Origin: Bacteroidota bacterium
Lineage (GTDB): Bacteria > Bacteroidota > Bacteroidia > Bacteroidales > Dysgonomonadaceae
Direction of reading: 5' to 3'
Assembly (NCBI GenBank): GCA_023424395.1
Contig: JAFADY010000021.1
Coordinates: 248,001 to 312,000, forward strand
Length of the DNA: 64,000 nucleotides
How positions within the stretch are numbered: the stretch's first letter is position 1; each line of letters starts with the position of its first letter. This document shows, in pieces, positions 42,170 through 50,118 of this stretch. The notes beneath the pieces were generated by a model. The model made no database searches. It was given only the letters and a program-made list of their open reading frames with translations, and was not told where the DNA came from. Made by a program: the position numbers and the translations under genes.

Positions 42170-42212
42170 AAAGGGTTGAACGGACTTTCTGTTCAACCTT
42201 TTCTTGTTTTTG
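42170..42212 (+). terminator. Terminator of the ferredoxin gene
   Basis: GGTTGAAC/GTTCAACC stem around a 9-base loop, followed by CTTTTCTTGTTTTT. Confidence 0.75.
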
Positions 42213-42220
42213 CGTACACA

Positions 42221-42251
42221 AAAAAAAACGCCTCTGTTATAGAAGCGTTTT
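42221..42251 (-). terminator. Terminator of gapA
   Basis: AAAACGC/GCGTTTT stem with an inner TCT/AGA pairing, followed on the minus strand by T9, 24 bases past the gapA stop. Confidence 0.8.
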
Positions 42252-42274
42252 CTTAATTATAAAGGGTCGAAAAA

Positions 42275-43279
42275 CTAACCGTTAACTTTTTTCATGTGAG
42301 CAATGAGGTCGAGCACTTTATTTGAGTAACCCCACTCGTTGTCGTACCAGCTTACGACTTTCACAAAAGTCGGGCTCAATTGGATACCGGCTTTTTCATC
42401 GAATATAGAAGTGCGTGCATCGCCGATGAAATCGCTCGATACAACAGCTTCGTCCGTATATCCGAGAATACCTTTCAATTCGCCTTCGGCGGCTTCTTTC
42501 ATAGCGGCGCAAATTTCTTCGTAAGAAGTTTCTTTTTCCAAACGAACGGTCAGATCAACTACAGAAACGTTCAAAGTAGGAACGCGCATAGACATACCGG
42601 TTAATTTTCCGTTCAATTCCGGGATAACTTTACCTACGGCTTTAGCGGCTCCGGTAGATGAAGGAATAATATTTGCGGAAGCAGCGCGCCCGCCTCTCCA
42701 ATCTTTTTTCGATGGGCCGTCCACTGTTTTTTGAGTAGCTGTTGTGGAGTGAACTGTTGTCATTAATCCTTCCAATACACCGAATTTATCGTTCAGAACT
42801 TTGGTTATAGGGGCTAAGCAATTGGTTGTACAAGATGCATTCGATACAAATTGCTCGCCTTTTGTATAAGTTTCGTGATTTACTCCGCAAACATACATGC
42901 GGGTGTCGTCTTTTGAAGGAGCAGACATAACTACGTATTTTGCACCGGCATTGATGTGCGCCTGCGCTTTTTCTTTGGTAAGGAAAATACCGGTAGATTC
43001 GACTACATATTCCGCATCAACTTCGTTCCATTTTAAGTTGTTGGGATCCATTTCAGAAGTTACACGGATGTTTTTTCCGTTTACAACCAAATTTCCGTCT
43101 TTAATGTCGATGTCGCCTTTGAATTGACCATGGATTGTGTCATATTTCAACATGTACGCAATATAATCCAAATCCAGCAAGTCGTTGATACCTACAACTT
43201 GAATGTCGTCCCTTGTTTGAGCTGCACGGAAAACCAAACGACCGATGCGTCCGAATCCGTTAATACCTACTTTAATCAT
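42275..43279 (-). CDS. gapA: Glyceraldehyde-3-phosphate dehydrogenase, type I
   Basis: 334 residues. NAD-binding GINGFGRIGRLVFRAA at the N-terminus; catalytic Cys150 in SNASCTTNCLAP; later GAAKAVGKVIPELNGKLTGM and WYDNEWGYSNKV. It oxidises glyceraldehyde-3-phosphate with phosphate and NAD in glycolysis. It is monocistronic with a -7 box at 43336 and a strong terminator. Confidence 0.97.
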   Translation of the reverse strand: MIKVGINGFGRIGRLVFRAAQTRDDIQVVGINDLLDLDYIAYMLKYDTIHGQFKGDIDIKDGNLVVNGKNIRVTSEMDPNNLKWNEVDAEYVVESTGIFLTKEKAQAHINAGAKYVVMSAPSKDDTRMYVCGVNHETYTKGEQFVSNASCTTNCLAPITKVLNDKFGVLEGLMTTVHSTTATQKTVDGPSKKDWRGGRAASANIIPSSTGAAKAVGKVIPELNGKLTGMSMRVPTLNVSVVDLTVRLEKETSYEEICAAMKEAAEGELKGILGYTDEAVVSSDFIGDARTSIFDEKAGIQLSPTFVKVVSWYDNEWGYSNKVLDLIAHMKKVNG

Positions 43280-43335
43280 AATTTGTTGAAATTTTATTTG
43301 TTAAAAGTGTTCCTAAATTCAATCTAATTGAATGA

Positions 43336-43343
43336 CAAAAATA
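43336..43343 (-). promoter_or_regulatory. -7 promoter box of gapA
   Basis: TATTTTTG on the minus strand, 56 bases before the start at 43279. Confidence 0.55.
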
Positions 43344-43432
43344 CAAAATATTTTCTTGTTAATGAAATAATTTGTATCAAAAAGTGTGAAGAGACAATTT
43401 TCAATTTTAATTGTCAATTCATCATTGTCTTT

Positions 43433-44338
43433 CTAAAATTTTATACATAACGAAAAAGCAACCGCCAATAAGAATCCCGATAATGACGTAAATTTAAGGT
43501 AAGGATCGAGTTCCCTATTTTTTTTGTTCGTAATTTTAGAAAGAATAATAAAGAAAAGGAATAGCACAATAGTGTATAAATAGCGGTACCATGGTAATGG
43601 AGCGAACATAAAACTATATTGCAGAAAACAGGCAAACATGCCAAAAGTAAGAGAAACATGATAGAGCTTGGCTCTTTTCAATCCAAGTTTAGAAGCCACA
43701 GTAATTTTACCGGATTCTTTATCATTGTCAATATCACGCATGTTGTTGATATTCAAAATCATTGCGCTGATAAATCCCATCCCGATAGAGGGAAGCATGG
43801 GCTGAAAATCTATACGATGAACATGTAAAAAGTAAGTTCCGATAACCGCTACAGGCCCAAAAAACAAGAATGCAAAAAAATCGCCCCAACCTTTGTAACC
43901 GTATGCTATTTTTCCCATGGTATAAAACAGGGCCGATAAAATGCAAAAGAGCCCCACGATAAAAAGTCCGAATACAAATGCATGGCCTATTTCTTTAGCA
44001 ATAGCTAAAATAAGGATGCTTCCGAGAGCCATAGAAAGTATTACCGTTATTAAAATAGCTTTAATTATTTGTTTTCTGGTGATACTGCCGCTTTGCATGG
44101 CGCGAACAGGGCCTTGTCGTTTCCCTGTAATGTCCGTACCTTTTTCAAAGTCACCCAAATCATTGGCTAAATTGGCCAATATCTGTATAAAAATGGATAA
44201 TACAAGTGTAAGTACAAAAACCAACAAGCTGAATTTTCCTTCGTGAAGAGCGATCCCGCTTCCTAAAACTACCGTAGCAACAGCCAAAAACAACGTCCTC
44301 AGCCTAAAGGCCGATATCCATGTTCTAATAGATGACAT
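43433..44338 (-). CDS. menA: 1,4-dihydroxy-2-naphthoate octaprenyltransferase
   Basis: 301 residues from the ATG at 44338. An in-frame start at 44362 is rejected because it falls on the -7 box at 44360. UbiA-type prenyltransferase with about nine membrane helices; the first Asp-rich motif is NLANDLGDFEKGTD and the second NNMRDIDNDKESGK, both binding Mg-prenyl diphosphate. It attaches the polyprenyl chain to DHNA in menaquinone synthesis, the quinone expected to serve NDH-2 and qNor at 25-31 kb. Divergent from the ROK gene. Confidence 0.92.
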   Translation of the reverse strand: MSSIRTWISAFRLRTLFLAVATVVLGSGIALHEGKFSLLVFVLTLVLSIFIQILANLANDLGDFEKGTDITGKRQGPVRAMQSGSITRKQIIKAILITVILSMALGSILILAIAKEIGHAFVFGLFIVGLFCILSALFYTMGKIAYGYKGWGDFFAFLFFGPVAVIGTYFLHVHRIDFQPMLPSIGMGFISAMILNINNMRDIDNDKESGKITVASKLGLKRAKLYHVSLTFGMFACFLQYSFMFAPLPWYRYLYTIVLFLFFIILSKITNKKNRELDPYLKFTSLSGFLLAVAFSLCIKF

Positions 44339-44359
44339 ATAAAACTTTTTTTGAAGCTG

Positions 44360-44367
44360 CAAAGATA
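44360..44367 (-). promoter_or_regulatory. -7 promoter box of menA
   Basis: TATCTTTG on the minus strand, 21 bases before the start at 44338; it fixes that start over the one at 44362. Confidence 0.6.
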
Positions 44368-44451
44368 GTTTTTGTGGCTTATAAATGCAACAACTCTTTT
44401 CTAAGTGTGTAAATATTTAAACTTCTTGCAAGTGAAAAACAAAAATAATCG

Positions 44452-44459
44452 TATATTTG
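44452..44459 (+). promoter_or_regulatory. -7 promoter box of the ROK kinase gene
   Basis: TATATTTG, 43 bases before the start at 44503. Confidence 0.55.
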
Positions 44460-44502
44460 CGAAAACAATTAATCTCATTGAATAACTTATAAATAAACAC
44501 AC

Positions 44503-45465
44503 ATGGATAAGCCTTATGTAATTGGTATAGATGTTGGCGGAACAAATACGGTGGTTGGCCTCGTCGACAAAAGAGGACAAATTTTACGTAGCGGAAGTAT
44601 TAAAACCGCAAAACACGCGCAAGTAGAAGACTATTTGGATGAATTAACAGAGTTGATAAACAGCGTTATTGAAGATACCACAACCAAAGATCAAATTAAA
44701 GGTATCGGCGCAGGAACTCCAAACGGCAACTATTTCACAGGAAGTATAGAATTTGCACCCAACTTGCGTTGGAAAGGTGTAATTCCATTTGCTCAAATGT
44801 TGGAGGACAGGGTAGGAGTTCCCGTTGCCTTGACCAACGATGCCAATGCTGCTGCTATTGGAGAAATGACCTACGGCGCCGCGCGCGGAATGAAAGATTT
44901 CATTGTCATTACCTTGGGAACGGGCGTAGGAAGCGGTATTGTGGTGAATGGACAGTTAGTGTATGGACACGATGGATTTGCCGGAGAGCTGGGACACGTA
45001 ATCATGCGTCGTAATAACGGCCGTGTTTGCGGTTGCGGCAGAGCCGGATGTTTGGAAGCCTACACATCGGCAACGGGTGTTGCCCGCACGGCGAGGGAAT
45101 ACCTTGAATTGCGTCCGGATGCGAAAACCCAACTTCGAGATATTCCTTCGGAAGACATTACATCGAAAGATGTTTTCGATGCCGCCATGGCAGGCGATCA
45201 GATGGCAAAAGAGATCTTTAAATTTACCGGCGATATGCTCGGTGAAGCTTTTGCGGATTTTGTTGCATTCTCCAGTCCTGAAGCGATCATCTTGTTTGGA
45301 GGATTGGCCAAAGCCGGCGATCTTATTATAAACCCTATAAGAGAAACAATGGAAAAAAACCTTTTGGATATTTTCCAAAATAAGGTGAAATTGATGTTCT
45401 CAGAACTTAAAGAAAGCGATGCTGCCGTTTTAGGCGCCAGCGCGTTGGGTTGGGAAGTGAAGTAG
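44503..45465 (+). CDS. ROK-family glucokinase
   Basis: 320 residues. ATP-binding IGIDVGGTNTVVGLVDK at the N-terminus; sugar-binding NDANAAAIGEMTYGAARG; GELGHVIMRRNNGR followed by the zinc-type CGCGRAGCLEAYTS. This order is the ROK kinase pattern and, with the DNA-binding domain absent, indicates a sugar kinase rather than a repressor. Glucose is the likely substrate. Monocistronic with its own terminator. Confidence 0.92.
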   Translation: MDKPYVIGIDVGGTNTVVGLVDKRGQILRSGSIKTAKHAQVEDYLDELTELINSVIEDTTTKDQIKGIGAGTPNGNYFTGSIEFAPNLRWKGVIPFAQMLEDRVGVPVALTNDANAAAIGEMTYGAARGMKDFIVITLGTGVGSGIVVNGQLVYGHDGFAGELGHVIMRRNNGRVCGCGRAGCLEAYTSATGVARTAREYLELRPDAKTQLRDIPSEDITSKDVFDAAMAGDQMAKEIFKFTGDMLGEAFADFVAFSSPEAIILFGGLAKAGDLIINPIRETMEKNLLDIFQNKVKLMFSELKESDAAVLGASALGWEVK

Positions 45466-45486
45466 AATAGTTTTTTGTTGAAAATT

Positions 45487-45516
45487 AAAGGCATCGTCAT
45501 ACAGCGATGCCTTTTT
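45487..45516 (+). terminator. Terminator of the ROK kinase gene
   Basis: AAAGGCATCG/CGATGCCTTT perfect 10-bp stem, 8-base loop, then T5. Confidence 0.85.
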
Positions 45517-45566
45517 AATCAAACCAAACGTATCGGCCATCACTTTTTTTTATCACATTTTTGTTT

Positions 45567-45574
45567 TAGCTTTG
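45567..45574 (+). promoter_or_regulatory. -7 promoter box of the GT2 gene at 45681
   Basis: TAGCTTTG, 106 bases before the chosen start. Confidence 0.4.
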
Positions 45575-45680
45575 TTCTTTAATATTGAGGGTAAAATTAT
45601 TGTTCATAATCAAGAAAACCAAATTTATTACAAATAAAAATTATACCTTACCAATACAACCACAATTAACTACAATTACT

Positions 45681-46481
45681 ATGTTGCCCAAAACATTAAT
45701 TACGGTTATCATACCCATTTATAACGGTGAAAAATATGCAAAAACTTGTTTAGAAAACATGTTGCAACAGAGTTATAAAAATTTGGAAATTATTGTAGTA
45801 GATGATGGCTCTACGGATAAAACCGCTGAAATTATCCGCGATTACCCGGTAAAAATAATCACGCACGAGAAAAACAAAGGATTATCGGCAGCAAGAAATA
45901 CCGGAATGGATGCTGCTACCGGAGAGTACATCCATTTTATGGATGTAGACGATAGTGTGAATTCTGTTTTTTATGAGAAGATGATAAAAGCCATTTCGGA
46001 AACAGAGACAGATATTGCGTGTGGAAGTATGATAAATGAACACAACAGATACAAAACGCAACGTTTTAAAAACCAACAAGTTTATGTTAACACCAAAGAT
46101 AAACTCACCGCTACTTACGTGGGTAAATGGGGATTTGTTTGGCGGTATTTATTCCGGTTGGATTTTCTAAAAAGCCGCAAACTACGTTTTGAAGAGGGAC
46201 GTTTTATCGAAGACTTGCCGTTTTCGGTGCCGGCGGTATATTTTGCGAACAAACTGGTAACGGTTCCCGATGCAGAATACTTTTATAATCATTCGGTCAA
46301 CTCAATACTTACTAACAAAGAAAAAACACATCGAAAAAAACGACATGCTGATAAAAAATATGCAAAAGAGCAAATTTTAAAATTTGCCAAAGAGCACAAT
46401 TTTAAAATTCCCGGTGTTAATACGGGTCAATTAAATTATCTTTTTCGTAAGTTTTATTTGAACCTTATTGCAAAAAATTAA
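45681..46481 (+). CDS. GT2-family glycosyltransferase
   Basis: 266 residues from the ATG at 45681, where the family's LITVIIPIYNGEKYAKTCLE begins at once; the 32 codons upstream in frame are Lys/Thr-rich and look non-coding. GT-A features: VVDDGSTDKTAEII, GLSAARNTGMDAATGEYIHF and MDVDDSV. The region RFEEGRFIEDLPFSV is also typical. It probably adds a sugar to a surface polysaccharide. It converges with the GT32 gene (11-base gap), forming a small glycan cluster with Stealth and GT32. Confidence 0.88.
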   Translation: MLPKTLITVIIPIYNGEKYAKTCLENMLQQSYKNLEIIVVDDGSTDKTAEIIRDYPVKIITHEKNKGLSAARNTGMDAATGEYIHFMDVDDSVNSVFYEKMIKAISETETDIACGSMINEHNRYKTQRFKNQQVYVNTKDKLTATYVGKWGFVWRYLFRLDFLKSRKLRFEEGRFIEDLPFSVPAVYFANKLVTVPDAEYFYNHSVNSILTNKEKTHRKKRHADKKYAKEQILKFAKEHNFKIPGVNTGQLNYLFRKFYLNLIAKN

Positions 46482-46492
46482 GGTATCTGCTT

Positions 46493-47422
46493 CTATCTGT
46501 TTGCTCGCAAATCCTTTAAAAATTCTTTCAATTCGTTTAATTCTACCTCCTCGTAATAAGTCATTTTGTGGATACCTGTAAGTTCAACTGCTTGCATGAA
46601 TGTTGCATACGGATAACCTCTGCGTAATTTGCTTTGGATTATGTGAGGTGTGCAGTCGTTTACTTCAACACATTTTAATTCGGGTATTTTGCGTGTGATT
46701 ATTTCATGATATATTACGTGCATGGTAAAATAATAAGAAAGTTTTTCACTTTTTTCCCAAAAAAGAAGCATAATATCCAGAAGAGTTTGTATCACTTTAC
46801 TCGATTTTCGGGCGAAAATTATGCTGCTCAATATGTTAACTTTAAATTCAGGTTGCCAGTTAAAATAAAACGGATCGGCTTTCATCCAGTATTTTTTGTG
46901 TTTTTCATCCTCAGAGCGCTGGAAAAGAAAATATTCCATTTCTGAATATTTCTGCGGTAAAGAGTCCGTTAGAAGAATGGTGGCATCCATCCAAATACCG
47001 CCATAAACATGTAATAATACGATTCGAAGCAAGTCAGAAAAAAAAGTAATGGTAAATTCAGGATGATTGTTTTTTTTCCACAAAATAAAATCGGGTAAGT
47101 CCACATATTCGGAAATTGTATCGTCCGATAAACGGATAACACGATAATTGCCTTTGAATTTGTCAACCGATTCAAAACAGATGCGAACAATTTCGGGTAC
47201 CGATTCGCTATCGGTGCCTTGCGCCCAATATTGCCATATTATTTTTTCATCTTCATTGAAAACCTTTTTAGCTTTTAGTTGAAAACCATTTATTTTCCCT
47301 TCAAAATATTCGTCGATAATCGGATTCCAGGCATCTGCCACTCTTTTTTGCCTTCTGATAGAAGACCTCCGTTTTCTTATCCTATAAAGTGGAGGGGGAA
47401 GTATGTATTTTGAAATGCCCAT
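46493..47422 (-). CDS. GT32-type capsular polysaccharide glycosyltransferase
   Basis: 309 residues. It has the GT32/Caps_synth signature: KIIWQYWAQGTDSESVPEIV, then FSDLLRIVLLHVYGGIWMDATILLTD with the DxD-like metal site (MDAT). A basic N-terminal region precedes the domain. It probably transfers a hexose to a polymer or glycolipid. It begins 22 bases after the Stealth gene on the same strand, and the pair sits just downstream of purE. Confidence 0.85.
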   Translation of the reverse strand: MGISKYILPPPLYRIRKRRSSIRRQKRVADAWNPIIDEYFEGKINGFQLKAKKVFNEDEKIIWQYWAQGTDSESVPEIVRICFESVDKFKGNYRVIRLSDDTISEYVDLPDFILWKKNNHPEFTITFFSDLLRIVLLHVYGGIWMDATILLTDSLPQKYSEMEYFLFQRSEDEKHKKYWMKADPFYFNWQPEFKVNILSSIIFARKSSKVIQTLLDIMLLFWEKSEKLSYYFTMHVIYHEIITRKIPELKCVEVNDCTPHIIQSKLRRGYPYATFMQAVELTGIHKMTYYEEVELNELKEFLKDLRANR

Positions 47423-47444
47423 TTTTTAGTGATTAATGCTTTAG

Positions 47445-48437
47445 TTATAACTCAAAACCCGATTTCCCCGGCAAAATACTTTCAAACGAAGCGGTGAGCC
47501 CATTCATTACTTCATCGTAATTTCTTATATGCGCATTGTCGTTTAAGCAAACCAATGAATAAGATTGTTCACGGATGGCTCTTATGGCTTGGCCTGATTT
47601 GATAATGAGCGGGAACATTTTCGTATCGGAATATGTATTATAAGGCGTGAAATTCGAACTGCATATCTGCCAAGTCCTGAAAAGCTCCTGCGTGTAATCT
47701 TCACTGCTTCTGAACCGATTTTCAGACATGGCAGTTAATTCTTTCTCGGCGTGTTTCCAAACTTCTTCGTAAAGTGTTTTTGTATAGGGTTGCGCGTTGT
47801 GAGGCGTTCTGAGGGTAATAAATTTATCGTAAGGCAACAACAAATAATTTAAACGGGCTTTTTTTCCGTAAAGTGGATTCAACCATTTATCGCGGTCTTT
47901 TTGAAAAACTTCCTTTTTATCGAAATGCTGATTGATAAGCCGAATGTTATTTTTTAGGCATTTACTCCATAAAGATCTTCCGAAATTAGTGCGAAACGCG
48001 GCAATATCGCATGCAAGGCCGTTTTGAAAAAAACGCTCTTTGGTAATATGGTTGATAATGAAAAAATCGTCGTTGAAATACACAAAATTTTCTGCCAAAT
48101 CAGGAATTTTATGTAGATAAATCTCTATTAAACTTGAATTAAAGGTTGGTAAAAATTGCTTCGGTATATAATCTTCGTGATTTACCAACTGTAATTTCGG
48201 ATGCTCGGCATTCAGCCACTCCGGTTTTTGACCGCAGGTAACAAAGTGGATTTTTCTGACCCAAGGAGCGAATTTATCCACTCCCCGAAACCAATATTTT
48301 AGCAACCCGTGATCTCGGAACCGGGCCACAGACATCTCATTGGCAGTATTGTCTATTTTACCGGAATATTTGGCAAAATCTTTTTGCCATTGAGGATCGT
48401 TCATATCCACCCACGTGATCACAAAATCAATTTCCAT
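47445..48437 (-). CDS. Stealth-family hexose-1-phosphotransferase
   Basis: 330 residues. The opening EIDFVITWVDMNDPQWQKDF is the CR1 block, RFRDHGLLKYWFRGVDKFAPW to YFNDDFFIINH is CR2, and later HNAQPYTKTLYEEVW fits CR3. Stealth enzymes join sugars through phosphodiester bonds in capsules and teichoic-like polymers and are related to human GNPTAB. It lies 33 bases after purE and 22 before the GT32 gene. Confidence 0.9.
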   Translation of the reverse strand: MEIDFVITWVDMNDPQWQKDFAKYSGKIDNTANEMSVARFRDHGLLKYWFRGVDKFAPWVRKIHFVTCGQKPEWLNAEHPKLQLVNHEDYIPKQFLPTFNSSLIEIYLHKIPDLAENFVYFNDDFFIINHITKERFFQNGLACDIAAFRTNFGRSLWSKCLKNNIRLINQHFDKKEVFQKDRDKWLNPLYGKKARLNYLLLPYDKFITLRTPHNAQPYTKTLYEEVWKHAEKELTAMSENRFRSSEDYTQELFRTWQICSSNFTPYNTYSDTKMFPLIIKSGQAIRAIREQSYSLVCLNDNAHIRNYDEVMNGLTASFESILPGKSGFEL

Positions 48438-48470
48438 ATCTATAAAATGGGCTGAAAGAAGATTGAGCCG

Positions 48471-48977
48471 TTAATTGGTTTTAAAATTGAACTTAATAGC
48501 TGACAATTCTTCGTTGGCTTTGGTAATTTTACTCTTGAGGTCTTGTTTGTATTTCAACATTTTATTTTGCAATTCTTCGTTTCCCGCAGCTAAAATTTGC
48601 AACGCCAAAATAGCTGCATTCAGCGAACCGTTAATGCCAACCGTTGCTACCGGAATGCCGGGAGGCATTTGCACAATGGCCAAAAGTGCATCCATCCCAT
48701 CGAGCGATGAATTGATAGGAACACCTATAACGGGCAGAGTGGTCATTGAAGCAATAACGCCGGGCAAATGCGCCGCCATTCCGGCAGCGGCTATAATTAC
48801 TTTGATGCCGCGATCGTGCGCGTTTTTGGCGAACTGTTCTACTTCCTCGGGGGTTCTGTGCGCCGAGAGCGCATTTATCTCGAATGGAATTTCCATTTCT
48901 TCGAAAAACTTGGCAGCTTTTTCCATAACAGGATAATCTGAAGTGCTGCCCATTATAACGCTTACAATTGGTTTCAT
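48471..48977 (-). CDS. purE: N5-carboxyaminoimidazole ribonucleotide mutase
   Basis: 168 residues, class I PurE. GSTSDYPVMEKAAKFFEEM, NALSAHRTPEEV and AAGMAAHLPGVIASMTTLPV carry the active-site Ser, His and loop. It rearranges N5-CAIR to CAIR in purine synthesis. No other purine gene is near. A hairpin resembling a terminator lies between gcvH and purE. Confidence 0.95.
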   Translation of the reverse strand: MKPIVSVIMGSTSDYPVMEKAAKFFEEMEIPFEINALSAHRTPEEVEQFAKNAHDRGIKVIIAAAGMAAHLPGVIASMTTLPVIGVPINSSLDGMDALLAIVQMPPGIPVATVGINGSLNAAILALQILAAGNEELQNKMLKYKQDLKSKITKANEELSAIKFNFKTN

Positions 48978-48984
48978 ATTTTAG

Positions 48985-49025
48985 AAAAAAAGGGAATCCT
49001 GCCTTTGGCCGATTCCCCTTTTGTT
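48985..49025 (-). terminator. Terminator between gcvH and purE
   Basis: GGGAATC/GATTCCC stem on the minus strand followed by a T-run, 8 bases past the gcvH stop; purE starts directly beyond. Confidence 0.65.
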
Positions 49026-49032
49026 TTTAATT

Positions 49033-49413
49033 TTATTGGCCGGTAAGCTCTTTGTACGCTTCAGCCGTGAGTAAATTTTCGAGTTCCGAATCGTTTTCTA
49101 TTGCAACCTTGATAATCCAACCTTCTCCGTAAGGGTCTTGGTTTACCAACTCCGGCTGGTCTTCGAGAACCGGATTGAGTTCCAGAATCTCGCCACTTAA
49201 AGGCATCATCAAATCCGAAACGGTTTTCACAGCTTCAATACTTCCAAAAATATCGCCTTGCGATAATTTTTCGCCTTCGGTGGTAACATCTACATAAACA
49301 ATTTCACCTAATTCGCTTTGGGCAAAATCGGTAATTCCGATGTATGCTTCATTGCCTTCAACTTTCACCCATTCATGGTCGCTCGAGTACTTTAATTTTT
49401 CAGGAAAATTCAT
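49033..49413 (-). CDS. gcvH: Glycine cleavage system H protein
   Basis: 126 residues. The lipoyl-lysine is Lys63 in IEAVKTVSDLM, between conserved strands (ITDFAQSELGEIVYVDV and PLSGEILELNPVLEDQPELVN). It shuttles the aminomethyl group between the P, T and L proteins. The gcvP and gcvT genes are not in the window. It follows the PAP2-like gene on the same strand (68 bases). Confidence 0.96.
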   Translation of the reverse strand: MNFPEKLKYSSDHEWVKVEGNEAYIGITDFAQSELGEIVYVDVTTEGEKLSQGDIFGSIEAVKTVSDLMMPLSGEILELNPVLEDQPELVNQDPYGEGWIIKVAIENDSELENLLTAEAYKELTGQ

Positions 49414-49481
49414 AATGTTAATATTATTTGATTTAATCTTTTGGTAAAATTACTACTTATTTTCTTATTTGCAAAAATATT

Positions 49482-50093
49482 TCAAGACCCAATCCATACA
49501 AACAAAAACGTGATAACAAACCCCAATAAAAAACCGGCGATAACCTGATAAAATGTATGCCTCCTAAGTACAAGCCTTGAGGTTCCGACCATTCCGGCAA
49601 TAACGAATAAGATGATAAACAGGTAATAAGGATTGGCTTTTTCAATGAAATAACTCACCGCCAAAACTCCTCCGGTGAGGCCACCCACGCCAAACATGTG
49701 TGCGCTTATTTTCCACCACAATGTAATTAGAATAGCAATAACCATTACGGCTATTGACGCGGCACAGAGCATGAGAAACCATTTCGGCATTCCCATCCGG
49801 TAATAGTAAAAGATCATGATGGAGTAGGAGGTGAGCGCAATGAGATAAGGCATAAACCGTTCGCGCCTGATCTTTAGTGACATATCTGAAATAAGCCGGA
49901 GTTTGTACAGCATATAGATAAGAAGTCCCGGAATAACGAATGAAAATAAGACTACCGGCAATATTACCGCCCAAAAATCTTGTGCGAAAATGAGCCTGAA
50001 ATGAGTATAGACAAATAGAAGCAATATGCTGAAAATAGGCATTAACAGCGGTTGAAAAACAGAAGATACTATATGGGACGCTTGTTTCATCAA
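49482..50093 (-). CDS. PAP2-like membrane protein
   Basis: 203 residues with about six membrane helices. The C-terminal motif SRLVLRRHTFYQVIAG resembles the third PAP2 motif (SRxxxxxHxxxD) but with Gln in place of the Asp, and AHMFGVGG stands for the PSGH motif. The KxxxxxxRP motif is only partly recognisable (LKIRRERFMPY). It may be a phosphatase for undecaprenyl or lipid phosphates with weakened motifs, or a non-catalytic relative. It lies 25 bases after rpoN on the same strand. Confidence 0.62.
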   Translation of the reverse strand: MMKQASHIVSSVFQPLLMPIFSILLLFVYTHFRLIFAQDFWAVILPVVLFSFVIPGLLIYMLYKLRLISDMSLKIRRERFMPYLIALTSYSIMIFYYYRMGMPKWFLMLCAASIAVMVIAILITLWWKISAHMFGVGGLTGGVLAVSYFIEKANPYYLFIILFVIAGMVGTSRLVLRRHTFYQVIAGFLLGFVITFLFVWIGS

Positions 50094-50118
50094 TAGAAAG
50101 ATTTATTGAACATGTAAT

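Noticed and set aside
44339..44362. Longer menA start
   Set aside because: The codon overlaps the TATCTTTG box at 44360, so it could not be transcribed from that promoter.
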